64,000 bases of DNA, from assembly GCF_020178975.1 (NCBI RefSeq), contig NZ_JAHXBU010000004.1, forward strand, positions 1 to 64,000, given 5' to 3'. Within the stretch, counting starts at the first letter, position 1; each line of letters opens with the position of its first letter. This document shows positions 1 through 8,922 of the stretch, piece after piece. The translations under genes and the position numbers were made by a program. The notes under the pieces are model-generated. The model worked only from the letters and a program-made list of their open reading frames with translations. It had not been told where the DNA came from and did not search any database. This stretch comes from Cesiribacter sp. SM1. Lineage in GTDB: Bacteria; Bacteroidota; Bacteroidia; Cytophagales; Cyclobacteriaceae.

Positions 1-1651
1 GCAGGTAGTGGTGGTGGGAGCGCTGCTCACTGGCCCTGTTCTCGTAGATGAAGGCTGGCTTGTTGATGTTGTTTACCACCAGGTCCAGGTCGCCATCTCC
101 ATCCAAATCTGCATACACTGCTCCATTCCTGTTTGAGGATACATCCATTCCCCAGGACTGGCCCTGGTTACTGAAACGCTCGCCTCCCTCATTGCGGTAG
201 ATGTAATTGCTTACATTGGTAGAGGGCATGTTTGCCAGAACGTTCATGATTCTGCCTGGAGAAGATCCGCCTTTTGACAGCTTCTGGTTATAGGTGTTGG
301 TAAACTTGATGAAGTCCAGGTTGGTGAGGTCTTTGAGAAAGCCGTTGCTCACGAAGAGGTCTTTCCAGCCGTCGTTGTCATAATCGGCAAAAAGAGGAGC
401 CCAGCTCCAGTCGGTGTTGGAGATACCGGCCAGCTGCCCTACCTCACTAAACAGGGGTACTCCGTCTTCATCTACGCCTGTGTTCAGTTGCAGGGTGTTG
501 CGCATGTACTGGTAGTGGAAGCCTACGCGCACAAACATATCGAACTGCTCGTAATTATCTGGCGAGAAGAGCAGCTTCTGGCGGCGGTTATCTTCAGGCA
601 GCATGTCCAGCACAAAAATATCCGGCAGACCATCATTGTTGATATCAGACACATTGCTCCCCATGGAGAACAGGGAAGTGTGGCCCATGCTGGTTTGCAG
701 CTTATCTGAGAAAGTGCCGTTCCTGTTGTTTATGAAGAGGTAGTCTGGAGAAGAATAGTCGTTGGAGAGGTAGATATCCGGCCAGCCATCGCTGTTAATA
801 TCGGCTACACCGGCCCCCAGGGCATAGGTGAAGGCCGAAGCGGGTAAGCCTGCTTTATCAGAAATATCTGTGAACGCAGGTGTACCGTTTGCGCTTTTGT
901 CGTTGCGGTAAAGCTTTACGCGCATCATGGGCTCAGTCTTCTTCAGGGCCTGGCGGATGCTTACATCATCGGTGCTTCTGAACAGGTGGGGATTGTGGTT
1001 AAGCAGGAACATGTCCAGGTCGCCATCCCTGTCGTAGTCGAAGAAGGTGGCATGGGTGCTGTAGGCCATATCGGCCAGGCCGTACTCCTTTGCCTGCTCC
1101 TTAAAGGTGGGCATACCCTTATCATCTGGCCCCTGGTTTATGAACAGCTGGTTGATGCGGTCTTCATCAGGAATATAGCCCGAGTAGCACACATAAATAT
1201 CCAGCAGCCCATCGCCATTTACATCGGCCATGCTTACACCGGTTTTCCAGCCGCCATCGCGGCCACCAACACCTGCTTGTGCGGTAATATCTTCGAACTG
1301 CAGGGCAGCAGATGCCTGTTTTCCCTTGTTCAGGTACAGGCGGTTAGAAACCTGGTTACCGGAGAAGTAAATATCCTGCAGCCCATCGCCATTGAGATCG
1401 CCTACCGCTACACCGCCGCCATTAAAAAAGTATTGGTATTTTAAGATATTACCGTTAGGACCCTCGGTGAGCGTATTATTGAAAGTAACTCCAGTTTCTT
1501 CTGATGAAAGCAGCTTGAAAAGTTTTTCAGTTGTATCTGCCCCCTCAACCCCTGCACTTACCACTTCCTCTTCTTTACTGGCCTGTGGCTGGCAGGCAGC
1601 AAGCAGGGCAAAGGCAACAAAAAAAGGGGTAATTATTTTATAAGACTGCAT
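1..1651 (-). CDS. FG-GAP/VCBS-repeat lipoprotein (ASPIC/UnbV type), 3' end outside window
   Basis: Reading the minus strand from the ATG at 1651 gives an uninterrupted frame of 550 codons running off the window edge, so the C-terminus is missing. The N-terminus has a lipoprotein signal ending in LLAACQPQ, predicting an exported, lipid-anchored protein. The rest is a series of calcium-binding-like beta-propeller repeats of the form D(L/V)NGDGxxDIY, e.g. GDLNGDGLQDIYFSGN, ADVNGDGLLDIYV, DLDGDGDLDLVVNN. This is the FG-GAP/VCBS signature, and the organisation resembles Bacteroidota proteins that end in an ASPIC/UnbV domain. Such proteins often lie in polysaccharide-utilisation loci, but their substrate is unknown. 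It is transcribed in the same direction as the downstream galactosidase but separated by about 340 bp with a terminator. Family is fairly sure, function is not. Confidence 0.8.
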   Translation of the reverse strand, partial: MQSYKIITPFFVAFALLAACQPQASKEEEVVSAGVEGADTTEKLFKLLSSEETGVTFNNTLTEGPNGNILKYQYFFNGGGVAVGDLNGDGLQDIYFSGNQVSNRLYLNKGKQASAALQFEDITAQAGVGGRDGGWKTGVSMADVNGDGLLDIYVCYSGYIPDEDRINQLFINQGPDDKGMPTFKEQAKEYGLADMAYSTHATFFDYDRDGDLDMFLLNHNPHLFRSTDDVSIRQALKKTEPMMRVKLYRNDKSANGTPAFTDISDKAGLPASAFTYALGAGVADINSDGWPDIYLSNDYSSPDYLFINNRNGTFSDKLQTSMGHTSLFSMGSNVSDINNDGLPDIFVLDMLPEDNRRQKLLFSPDNYEQFDMFVRVGFHYQYMRNTLQLNTGVDEDGVPLFSEVGQLAGISNTDWSWAPLFADYDNDGWKDLFVSNGFLKDLTNLDFIKFTNTYNQKLSKGGSSPGRIMNVLANMPSTNVSNYIYRNEGGERFSNQGQSWGMDVSSNRNGAVYADLDGDGDLDLVVNNINKPAFIYENRASEQRSHHHYL

Positions 1652-1912
1652 TTTACTCGCTTAAATCTTCAACTGAAAAACAATGCACGGCTACAACAAA
1701 ACCACGTACTAGTGAAGCCTCCAAAATAGCAATTTTACCTCACTTTTAGTGTATTATACTTAAACAATTGCTGTTATCCGGCATAACTCACCCTGCTCCC
1801 TAAGTAGTTCCCCTGTTCATTTATTAATGGTGGCACGCCCTTGAATAAATACCTGAAAATTATACAGTTACACAAATAACCTGTCATAACTTCAGCATGT
1901 AGCAGACATAGC

Positions 1913-1941
1913 AAAGCCCTGACAGGCCTGCCAGGGCTTCT
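1913..1941 (-). terminator. Stem-loop terminator after the GH27 gene
   Basis: The arms AAGCCCTG (1914-1921) and CAGGGCTT (1932-1939) form a GC-rich hairpin about 55 bases beyond the natural GH27 stop at 1995. It probably ends the GH26-GDSL-GH27 transcript on the minus strand. The remainder of 1652-1994 is AT-rich and shows nothing else that can be named. Confidence 0.55.
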
Positions 1942-1994
1942 TGATCACAGATCACACACCAAACTTTCGTAAAGCTTTGGTATTCCTTATTTTT

Positions 1995-3239
1995 CTATTT
2001 TCTGGCTGTAGGCTGGCTAAGGCGCAGCATTACCACATCATGGGCAGGAACTTCTGCTCTGAATGCTTTTTTGGTATTACCGGCGTTCTTCTTCGTCCAC
2101 AGATTCCGCACATGATAGGTTGTGCTGCCAAAGTTGGGAGATTTGTTGAATATTTCGTCTTTAACCTACTGGACTGCCCAGTTAAATTCTATCTTTTGCG
2201 GAGACTGGGATCTGTTCAGGAACATAACAGCCCACTCGCCTCCATCCAGTGGCTTGAACCATATTTCCATATCGTTCTGCGATTGATGTTTGAATCCCTG
2301 GATGCCAAGTTTATCCTGGTTTAACGCAATAACTTCCTTGTTGGTGAGGATGTCGATGGTTTCTTTCGACATGTTGCGCAGGTCGTTACCGGCAATCAGC
2401 GGAGCTGCTATCATGCTCCACATGCTAAAGTGAGCTCGGTCTTCATTCACGGCCATGCCGTTGCCTACCTCCATCATGTCAGGGTCGTTCCAGTGATCGG
2501 GCCCGGCATACTGGCGAAGACCTTCCTGCTTATCCCAAATCTGGAGTACACCCCAGGAATTCCAGGTGCCATGGTCTTCCACACAGTCAAAGCAGTTGTA
2601 AATATCGCCGGTGGTGCGCCATAAGTGCCCTACTTTTGGCCCCCACTTCCAGGGCTCGTCGCTACCCCACTCACAGATGCTTAGCACCACAGGCCGACCA
2701 GCATCTTTAAGGGCAGCACCAATGGTCATGTAGGCACCTTCGGCATTCAGTCCTTCGGTATTACACCAGTCATACTTCAGGTAATCTACATTCCAGCTGG
2801 CATAGGTCTGCGCATCCTGAAATTCGTAGCCACGGCTGCCTGGGCGGCCACCACAGGTTTCCCAGCCTGCATCTGAATATATACCAAACTTTAAGCCTTT
2901 AGAGTGAATATAATCGGCCAGGGCTTTCATGCCAGATGGAAAGCGTGTTGGGTCGGGCTGAATAAAGCCCAGGCTATCGCGCTGTCCGTGCCAGCAATCG
3001 TCTATGTTGATGTAGATGTAGCCGGCATCTCTAAGGCCTGTTGCCACCATGGCATCGGCTGTTTCGCGGATAAGGTTTTCGTCTACATCGCAGGCAAACT
3101 TATTCCAGCTGTTCCAGCCCATGGGCGGTGTAAGCGCCAGCCCATCGTACTTGAGGCTGTCTTTGTTAAGCCTGTTTCCCTGCCCGTAGGCGGCTCCGGA
3201 GAGCACAAGCATGCCCAGAATAAAGAATATCCTTTTCAT
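1995..3239 (-). pseudogene. GH27 alpha-galactosidase with an in-frame TAG before the C-terminal domain end
   Basis: The product removes alpha-1,6-galactosyl side chains, as on galactomannan. It has a signal peptide (MKRIFFILGMLVLSGAAYGQ) and the GH27 start PPMGWNSWN. The nucleophile is in YLKYDWCN and the acid/base aspartate in DHWNDPDMMEVGN. The open frame stops at TAG (2166-2168) after 357 residues. The same frame then continues for 56 codons to a second TAG (1995-1997), and this stretch reads like the usual GH27 C-terminal sheet (TTYHVRNLWTKKNAG, AEVPAHDVVMLRLSQ). The gene therefore looks interrupted by one nonsense codon, a sequencing error or a read-through site. The catalytic barrel is intact, so a shortened enzyme may still fold. 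It is last in the order GH26 - GDSL esterase - GH27. Confidence 0.8.
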
Positions 3240-3358
3240 TAGAGGTGTTGGTTGGTTGAACTACATATTTGTGAATGCAGCTTCATGAACACAGCGCAGC
3301 TGAGGCCCGGATATGCTATTGGTGCTGACTCGAACCTACTTAAGCAGGGTTTGTTTAC

Positions 3359-4021
3359 TTAGCGGATACTGACTGTTTTAGCAGATTGTAAGGCTTTATA
3401 TATCTCACTGGCAAGCAGCGCCGCCCCCTCTTTAGTAGGGTGAACACCATCGTAGGTTAAAGCTGCTTTGCCAACAAATGGCGTATACAGATCTATGGTT
3501 TCCACTCTTGTTCTGCGTGCAACTTTCCGGATGGCAGGCAGGATCTCATTTTTTACCACCTCTTCGGTAATTCCCCACTTATCTTCAAACACCGGAATTG
3601 GATAGCTGATGTACACCTTTGGCTTTGAAGGCAGCTTTTTGAATGATTTCACCAGCTGCACATAATCTTTCACAAAGTCTTTGCTGTACTGCCAGTTCTG
3701 GGGCTTGGAATCGTTAGTACCTAGTTTTATCACCACAATATCCGGATTCCAGGCCAGCGCCTCCTGGTATTTGGCTTCGTTCCAGTAGGGGTAGTCACCT
3801 TTTTTCAGCAGTGTACGCCCGCTTACACCAAAGTTACGCACCTCGTATTGTGCACCCAGCAGTTGCTGTAGTGCCTGCGGATAGGTGGTTTCCAGGCCAT
3901 ACCCTTCTGTGATGCTGTTTCCTATACAGGCAACTTTAATGGCTGATTGTGCATAAGCCACAGATGTGTAAAAGAGAAACAACACAATACTTAATACTAC
4001 TACAGATAATATTCTGCTCAT
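3359..4021 (-). CDS. Secreted SGNH/GDSL-family esterase
   Basis: A 220-residue protein with an N-terminal signal peptide (hydrophobic segment ending near VAYAQS). It has the SGNH blocks: GNSITEGYG with the catalytic serine near residue 36, the GTNDS block (KLGTNDSKPQNW), and DGVHPTKEG with the catalytic Asp-His pair near the end. Family members deacylate carbohydrates. Lying between a mannanase and an alpha-galactosidase gene, it most likely removes acetyl groups from mannan or its oligosaccharides in the periplasm or outside the cell. This substrate is inferred from position only. It is in the same orientation as its neighbours with short gaps, so co-transcription is likely. Confidence 0.85.
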   Translation of the reverse strand: MSRILSVVVLSIVLFLFYTSVAYAQSAIKVACIGNSITEGYGLETTYPQALQQLLGAQYEVRNFGVSGRTLLKKGDYPYWNEAKYQEALAWNPDIVVIKLGTNDSKPQNWQYSKDFVKDYVQLVKSFKKLPSKPKVYISYPIPVFEDKWGITEEVVKNEILPAIRKVARRTRVETIDLYTPFVGKAALTYDGVHPTKEGAALLASEIYKALQSAKTVSIR

Positions 4022-4084
4022 TGAATATAATTTATATGTTATAGCTTTTTATTGAACACTGGAGGTATAGCAAGTTCCTTAGTA

Positions 4085-5773
4085 TTACTTTTTCACCACT
4101 TTTAGCGTCTCTTCCCCATTTACCTTCACGATATACAAACCCGCATTTAGGCCAGCGAAAGAAACTATTGCAGCATCTTTGTAAACGTTTTGATGCCGCA
4201 GCATAACACCCAGTGTGTTATAGACAGCAATGGACTTTATGAGGCTCTCGCCCTCTACATAAAGGTCTCTATCAATAAGGGTTGGATATGCCTTAAAAGA
4301 GTGCTTCTGGTCATTTATGCCTGTTGGCTGCTGGGGCTCTTCCGGCTCTTGCGGTTGTTCCGGCTCTGCAGGGTCCTGTCTTTCATAAGTCTTCAGATCA
4401 GGCATTTCATCCAGGGTAATTACGTACTCATGTGCAAACATTTTTCTCCAGAGACTCAGTGAGTTGTAAAAGCTATCGCGCGTATAGCCACCATACCAGG
4501 GCATGTACCACGACCAGCCTGCTCCATCTTCTATCAGGTTATCAACATCTGGGAAAGATCCTACTTCACTAAGGGTTATCATCTTTTTGCCCCCATACAG
4601 TGCATTCATGTTATTGAACTCAATGGCATGTGAACTGTGGTCGCCGTCTTTGTAAATGTCACGCCCCACAATATCAACATATTCATCGCCGGGATACCAG
4701 GCCTCATCTCCGGGCTCTCTGGTCCACACCCAGATCAGGTTACGCAATCCATGGTGGTTTACCATTCTGTCGTACATCAGGTGCCATAAGGCTTTGAGAG
4801 GCTCGTGTCCATTAGCTCCCCACCAGAACCAACCACCTGCTGCTTCGTGCAAGGGCCTCCAGATTACGGGCACATGCTGGTCCTGTAGTTCCTTCAATAA
4901 TCCTGAAATAAAGTCGATATCGGCCAGCATTGCCTTGTATTCAGCAGAGTTTGGATCTGAAATTCTGGAGATATCGAAAGTAGTGCCCTCTGGCTTAGAG
5001 GAGGACTGAGTGTAGAACTCCTCTGTTGTGCGTAAAGGGTCTCTCCAGTGCCACATCAGTGCAGGAATGCCGTTTCTGTCGTAGCAGGCCTTAGCATCCT
5101 GAATTGGCTCCTTATCATTATACCAATTGTAGGCACGACCGCTGTGCATAAAATCCAGTCCAACCAGGGCTGGTTCTTTACCTGTATTTTGCTTCAGCCA
5201 GTTTACCTCATCCATGCTGCTGAGCGTCATTACGCCGGAGATGATCTTATCGCCGTAATTATCAAGCAGAAAGTTATACAAAGCAGTGGCTTCAGGCGTA
5301 GGATTAGGCGTAACCAGCGTTTGATTGAGGTTAAAGCGGTCTGAAGCAGCAACTTTCTCCAGCTCTATGTAATCAATATTGATCCAGCCCCAGGACTTTT
5401 TGATTTCAATCGTGTGCTGGCCGGCTGGTAATTTTAGTGTGTTAACGATCTTATGATTCTGATACTGGTTATTTTTTGCCAGGTAAAAATCAGCAGACAC
5501 GCCATTGACTGTGATGATGTTCGTTTTTTCTCCGCCAGGGGCCGCAGCATTTAAGATAATGTTATAGAAGCCTTCCTGGGCAATGCTTGCACTGAACGCA
5601 AGATTACCCTCTTTCTGCTCTACAGCAAAACCACCGGAACAAGTAGAACAGGCTACCCTGGCAGCACCACCGGAAAGTGTGGCATTTTCAGCCTCCAGCT
5701 TTTGTGCCCACAATTGCGGTGCAAGCAACAACAAACAAAGGAAGCAGAGTAAATGGGTAAAGTTATTATTCAT
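4085..5773 (-). CDS. Secreted endo-beta-mannanase: CBM - GH26 - T9SS sorting domain
   Basis: A 562-residue secreted enzyme expected to cut beta-1,4-mannan chains. Domains in order: signal peptide ending near LWAQK; a CBM6/35-like beta-sandwich (about 25-140, starting LEAENATLSGG and ending IDYIELEKV); a GH26 barrel (about 150-465); a Pro/Glu-rich linker (PEQPQEPEEPQQP); and a C-terminal type A sorting domain of the type IX secretion system (about 490-562, with GLYIVKVNGEE and a final VVKK). The GH26 acid/base glutamate is in WRPLHEAAGG (about residue 307) and the nucleophile in ITLSEVGS (about 402). Both are present, so it should be active. The sorting domain predicts cell-surface display. 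It is the first gene of a group continuing with the GDSL esterase and GH27. Confidence 0.9.
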   Translation of the reverse strand: MNNNFTHLLCFLCLLLLAPQLWAQKLEAENATLSGGAARVACSTCSGGFAVEQKEGNLAFSASIAQEGFYNIILNAAAPGGEKTNIITVNGVSADFYLAKNNQYQNHKIVNTLKLPAGQHTIEIKKSWGWINIDYIELEKVAASDRFNLNQTLVTPNPTPEATALYNFLLDNYGDKIISGVMTLSSMDEVNWLKQNTGKEPALVGLDFMHSGRAYNWYNDKEPIQDAKACYDRNGIPALMWHWRDPLRTTEEFYTQSSSKPEGTTFDISRISDPNSAEYKAMLADIDFISGLLKELQDQHVPVIWRPLHEAAGGWFWWGANGHEPLKALWHLMYDRMVNHHGLRNLIWVWTREPGDEAWYPGDEYVDIVGRDIYKDGDHSSHAIEFNNMNALYGGKKMITLSEVGSFPDVDNLIEDGAGWSWYMPWYGGYTRDSFYNSLSLWRKMFAHEYVITLDEMPDLKTYERQDPAEPEQPQEPEEPQQPTGINDQKHSFKAYPTLIDRDLYVEGESLIKSIAVYNTLGVMLRHQNVYKDAAIVSFAGLNAGLYIVKVNGEETLKVVKK

Positions 5774-6082
5774 ATGGTAGGGGCCAATTTCGAATCAGTT
5801 AATTCTCTCATTGTTACAGCCTTGGTATAAGGTTGAAAAGGGACTATCAGACTTTATAAATCTACAAGTAAAACTGATGGATGAGGTAGTACTATTTTAT
5901 CAAAGTTTTCTCTGTTTATTAATACTCTTTATAGCCTATCAGGCATTAGCACGCTATAGGTAGTTTTTAAAGATGTTAACCTGCCTGATACTTATTTATC
6001 AGCCTGTTGCCGGTAAATCAAACACTGAACCGGAAACTAAGCCAGTACAGCATTTGGTTGGAAACACAGCTGTAAGCAAAAA
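5774..6082. other. Intergenic region between the surface-lipoprotein operon and the GH26 operon
   Basis: AT-rich and free of credible reading frames. It presumably carries the promoter for the minus-strand GH26 gene at 5773, but I cannot point to a convincing -33/-7 pair. Confidence 0.4.
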
Positions 6083-6115
6083 ATAAAGCCCCAACAATAC
6101 TGCCGGGGCTTTAAA
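6083..6115 (-). terminator. Terminator of the susC-susD-lipoprotein operon
   Basis: AAAGCCCC (6085-6092) pairs with GGGGCTTT (6105-6112), just beyond the stop of the last operon gene at 6147. The A-tract on the plus strand gives a U-run on the minus-strand transcript. Confidence 0.7.
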
Positions 6116-6146
6116 ATCTGTCAATTACTTGTAGCTATATTTTGGC

Positions 6147-7703
6147 CTACCTAAAGCCTATGAAATCAAACCATACGCTTCCTGTGAAATCTTCAGCCTG
6201 GATACGAATATCACTGAAGGTAGCAGGATCAGTTTTTCCGGCGCTGTCTGTAAAGGTATCAAGCTGAACTGTAAACTCAACCCACTTACCTTCCTGTAGT
6301 GTAACAGTTACATAGTCATCCCAGGAGCCCGGGTTAACAAGAAGTCTTATATTCTTCCCGTCTGTTCCAGCGCCACCGTACACCCACATGGTAAATTCGG
6401 AGTAGTTGCCTGCAGGGGCCGCATCTGGCCAGAAACCACCACCAAAGCTACCCCATGGGCTAAAGGTATGTTTAATGGCTTTGCTGCCATCAAATACATT
6501 TTCAGTGTTGGCTAAATCTGCAGCATTGCTCCAATCCTGCCATCCATTTTCCATAGCATCTTTGTATAGCGCATAAGCCAGCGGCGCAGGGCCTTCTCCC
6601 GGAATTTTAAAAGGAACAGTTGAAGTTACAACATAGTCTCTGAATGTGATAAACCTCAGCGCCCCGTTGATAGCACCTTCCGGAACTGTAACAACAATTT
6701 CAGTTGCAGACTGGCTCACAAAATCTGAAACAGCATCTGTAACGCCAGGGAACCTGATTTCTCTTACCAGATCAAGGTTAGTTCCTGTGATAGTCAGGTT
6801 TGCGCCAATCTCTACAGGTGTTGGTGTTAAGGCAGTAGCTGCAGGCAGAATAACATTCAGTTCTTCAGTCACAGGTATTTCAACACCTGAATAAGTTACC
6901 AGGGTAATAGCCCCGCTCGAAGCATTGTCAGGTACTGTTACCACCAGTTCTGTTTCTGACATACTAACGAAAGTGGATACTAATCCCTCTCCTACTGCGG
7001 TGAATATTACTTCCTGCACAAGGTCCAGATCAGTTCCTGTGATTGTAAGGTCTTCGCCATGCTTCACCGCGTCTGGAGAAACAGCAGTGCCTGTTGGCAG
7101 AATAACAGCTACATCTTCTATCACAGTACGTACTGGTCTTTCTTTGCCATCAGATAAAGTAACTTTACCTGTAACAGCAGTCATAGGCACTGTAACAACC
7201 AACTCTGTACGAGTCTGGCTTACAAATTCTGTAACGGCTTCGCTGGTACCGGTAAAATAAACTTCATTAACGAAATTAAGATAGTCGCCTGTAAGCGTCA
7301 GGTTTTCACCCGGCTTCACTGCTTCCGGGCTGAAAGTAGCAGAGGCAATATCAACAGTAAAACCAAGATCGGTTTTTGATACTACATCTCCTTCTGCAGA
7401 CTTAAGGGTAATTTTACCTTCCCAGGCATCAACAGGAACCACCACTATAATCAGATCTGAAGATTGTTGAACAAATTCAGACTTTGGCACTGTTGCGCCG
7501 GTAAATTCAACAGCGTCAACCTTGTTCAGGTTACGGCCTATGAGGCGGATCTCTTCCCCATGTTCTACACCAGTCGGGCCAAAACTTAACAACTCTATTC
7601 TTCCCGTGTCTACTGCTTCATCATCCTCACAAGAAGTCAGGATGCCAAGCGACATCACCAGGCAAACAAGCATTAATAGCTTTATACTAAATAATTTTTT
7701 CAT
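6147..7703 (-). CDS. Surface glycan-binding lipoprotein with four IPT/TIG repeats
   Basis: A 518-residue lipoprotein (lipobox in LGILTSCEDD). Four IPT/TIG immunoglobulin-like repeats of about 80-85 residues follow, each with a motif such as (K/H)GE(N/D)LT(I/L)TG and an ending like TELVVTVP. The C-terminal 150 residues form a separate beta-rich domain with many aromatics (WSSFGGGFWPDAAPAG-like region and a final VWFDFIGF), typical of a carbohydrate-binding module. Such proteins sit in the SusE/SusF position and hold polysaccharide at the cell surface for SusCD. It is last in the susC operon, 23 bp after the other IPT lipoprotein. Ligand inferred to be mannan from context. Confidence 0.8.
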   Translation of the reverse strand: MKKLFSIKLLMLVCLVMSLGILTSCEDDEAVDTGRIELLSFGPTGVEHGEEIRLIGRNLNKVDAVEFTGATVPKSEFVQQSSDLIIVVVPVDAWEGKITLKSAEGDVVSKTDLGFTVDIASATFSPEAVKPGENLTLTGDYLNFVNEVYFTGTSEAVTEFVSQTRTELVVTVPMTAVTGKVTLSDGKERPVRTVIEDVAVILPTGTAVSPDAVKHGEDLTITGTDLDLVQEVIFTAVGEGLVSTFVSMSETELVVTVPDNASSGAITLVTYSGVEIPVTEELNVILPAATALTPTPVEIGANLTITGTNLDLVREIRFPGVTDAVSDFVSQSATEIVVTVPEGAINGALRFITFRDYVVTSTVPFKIPGEGPAPLAYALYKDAMENGWQDWSNAADLANTENVFDGSKAIKHTFSPWGSFGGGFWPDAAPAGNYSEFTMWVYGGAGTDGKNIRLLVNPGSWDDYVTVTLQEGKWVEFTVQLDTFTDSAGKTDPATFSDIRIQAEDFTGSVWFDFIGFR

Positions 7704-7726
7704 CTTGATATCTTTTAATAAAACTA

Positions 7727-8893
7727 TTACTCAGCCGCAACGGGTACTACACGTATGTTGTCCAAACCAAAGTTTGCATTAACAGGATTTGGGCCACTAA
7801 AATGGAAAGATACATCATAGCCAGTATCGCTGTAGCCAAAGTTATTGTTGGCCTGAAGGAATTCATTGAAAGGAATGCTTACTGTTTCCCACTGGCCCTG
7901 TGTATGAAGGTTTGGTGTCCAGTTGTAAGAAATGTCATTTCTTTCTCCTGGCATGTCAGCTCCCATATACATTCTGATGTTTGCACCTGTTAATGGGGCA
8001 AGGGTGTTAACTTCAAACTTCAGCACGTAATCATCAGGGTTTGCAATAGCATCTGCCGGAATGTTCCTGGTTTCCTGGCCAATATCACCACTACCTTCGC
8101 CAACATACATTTCAAACCATGCCCAGGCGCCTAACTGCTGGTTGATGCGGATGAATTTTCCATTGATATTTGGAATTACAGGATCAGAAGCCACGATATA
8201 AGCAGGTCCGTGCCATACGCCCCTTTCGTTAGTTACCATAGGAACATCAAAGCTTGCAATGATATTCCTGTTATCCATGTACCAGAAACCGGACTCTGTT
8301 TCCCCAAAGTTGGAAGCAACCGTAACCGGGCCTCTTTCTGCACCTTCCGGCACTACCACTTCAATGATGGTGTTATCATCGTTAACACTTAGTACTTCGG
8401 CTGCAACACCTCCGCTAAATGTAACGGTAACCGGCTCATAGAAGTAGTTACCTCTGATGAGTACAGTTTCACCTGGCAGAGCATATTCATTTACTAACCT
8501 GCTCACTACTGGTTCATTAACTGCTACCTCAAAGTTGTGCTCCAAAGTAGAACCATCACCAAACACAAGTACCAACTTATGATTAACTTCTTCAGGTATG
8601 GTATTAGGCACCTGTGTGATGATCGTTGTATTCGTAATCATGGTTGGGGACAGGGCACCTTTCTGGTCGTTAAACCAGATCTCACGTGCCCCCTGCAGGT
8701 TTTGCCCCATAATTGCGATCGTACTACCCTGATAAGCAGCAACCAGCAGCGAATCACTTGATTCAGGAGTGGTTACCCTTACATAATCGATCCTGGGTTC
8801 TCCCACAGCATCATCATCTGAGCAGGAGACAAACATTCCGGCCATCGCAAATGCGATGACCAGGAACAAAATGGATTTATATTTTAATATCAT
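7727..8893 (-). CDS. Surface glycan-binding lipoprotein with IPT/TIG domains
   Basis: A 388-residue lipoprotein with lipobox GMFVSCSDDD. Two IPT-like domains (about 35-195, with PGETVLIRGNYFYEPVTV) precede a C-terminal jelly-roll-like region rich in Trp and Tyr (WAWFEMYVG, WETVSIPFNEF, FGLDNIRVVP). That region resembles the binding domain of the neighbouring lipoprotein in layout but not in detailed sequence. It lies 29 bp after susD and 23 bp before the next IPT gene, so it belongs to the same operon. The likely role is binding polysaccharide at the outer face of the outer membrane. Specificity cannot be read from the sequence. Confidence 0.8.
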   Translation of the reverse strand: MILKYKSILFLVIAFAMAGMFVSCSDDDAVGEPRIDYVRVTTPESSDSLLVAAYQGSTIAIMGQNLQGAREIWFNDQKGALSPTMITNTTIITQVPNTIPEEVNHKLVLVFGDGSTLEHNFEVAVNEPVVSRLVNEYALPGETVLIRGNYFYEPVTVTFSGGVAAEVLSVNDDNTIIEVVVPEGAERGPVTVASNFGETESGFWYMDNRNIIASFDVPMVTNERGVWHGPAYIVASDPVIPNINGKFIRINQQLGAWAWFEMYVGEGSGDIGQETRNIPADAIANPDDYVLKFEVNTLAPLTGANIRMYMGADMPGERNDISYNWTPNLHTQGQWETVSIPFNEFLQANNNFGYSDTGYDVSFHFSGPNPVNANFGLDNIRVVPVAAE

Positions 8894-8922
8894 GATATTC
8901 TTTTACTTAAAATGAAACCCGA

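Noticed and set aside
6646-7260. DNA-level tandem repeat
   Set aside because: The periodic similarity comes from four homologous IPT/TIG protein domains and not from recent DNA duplication.
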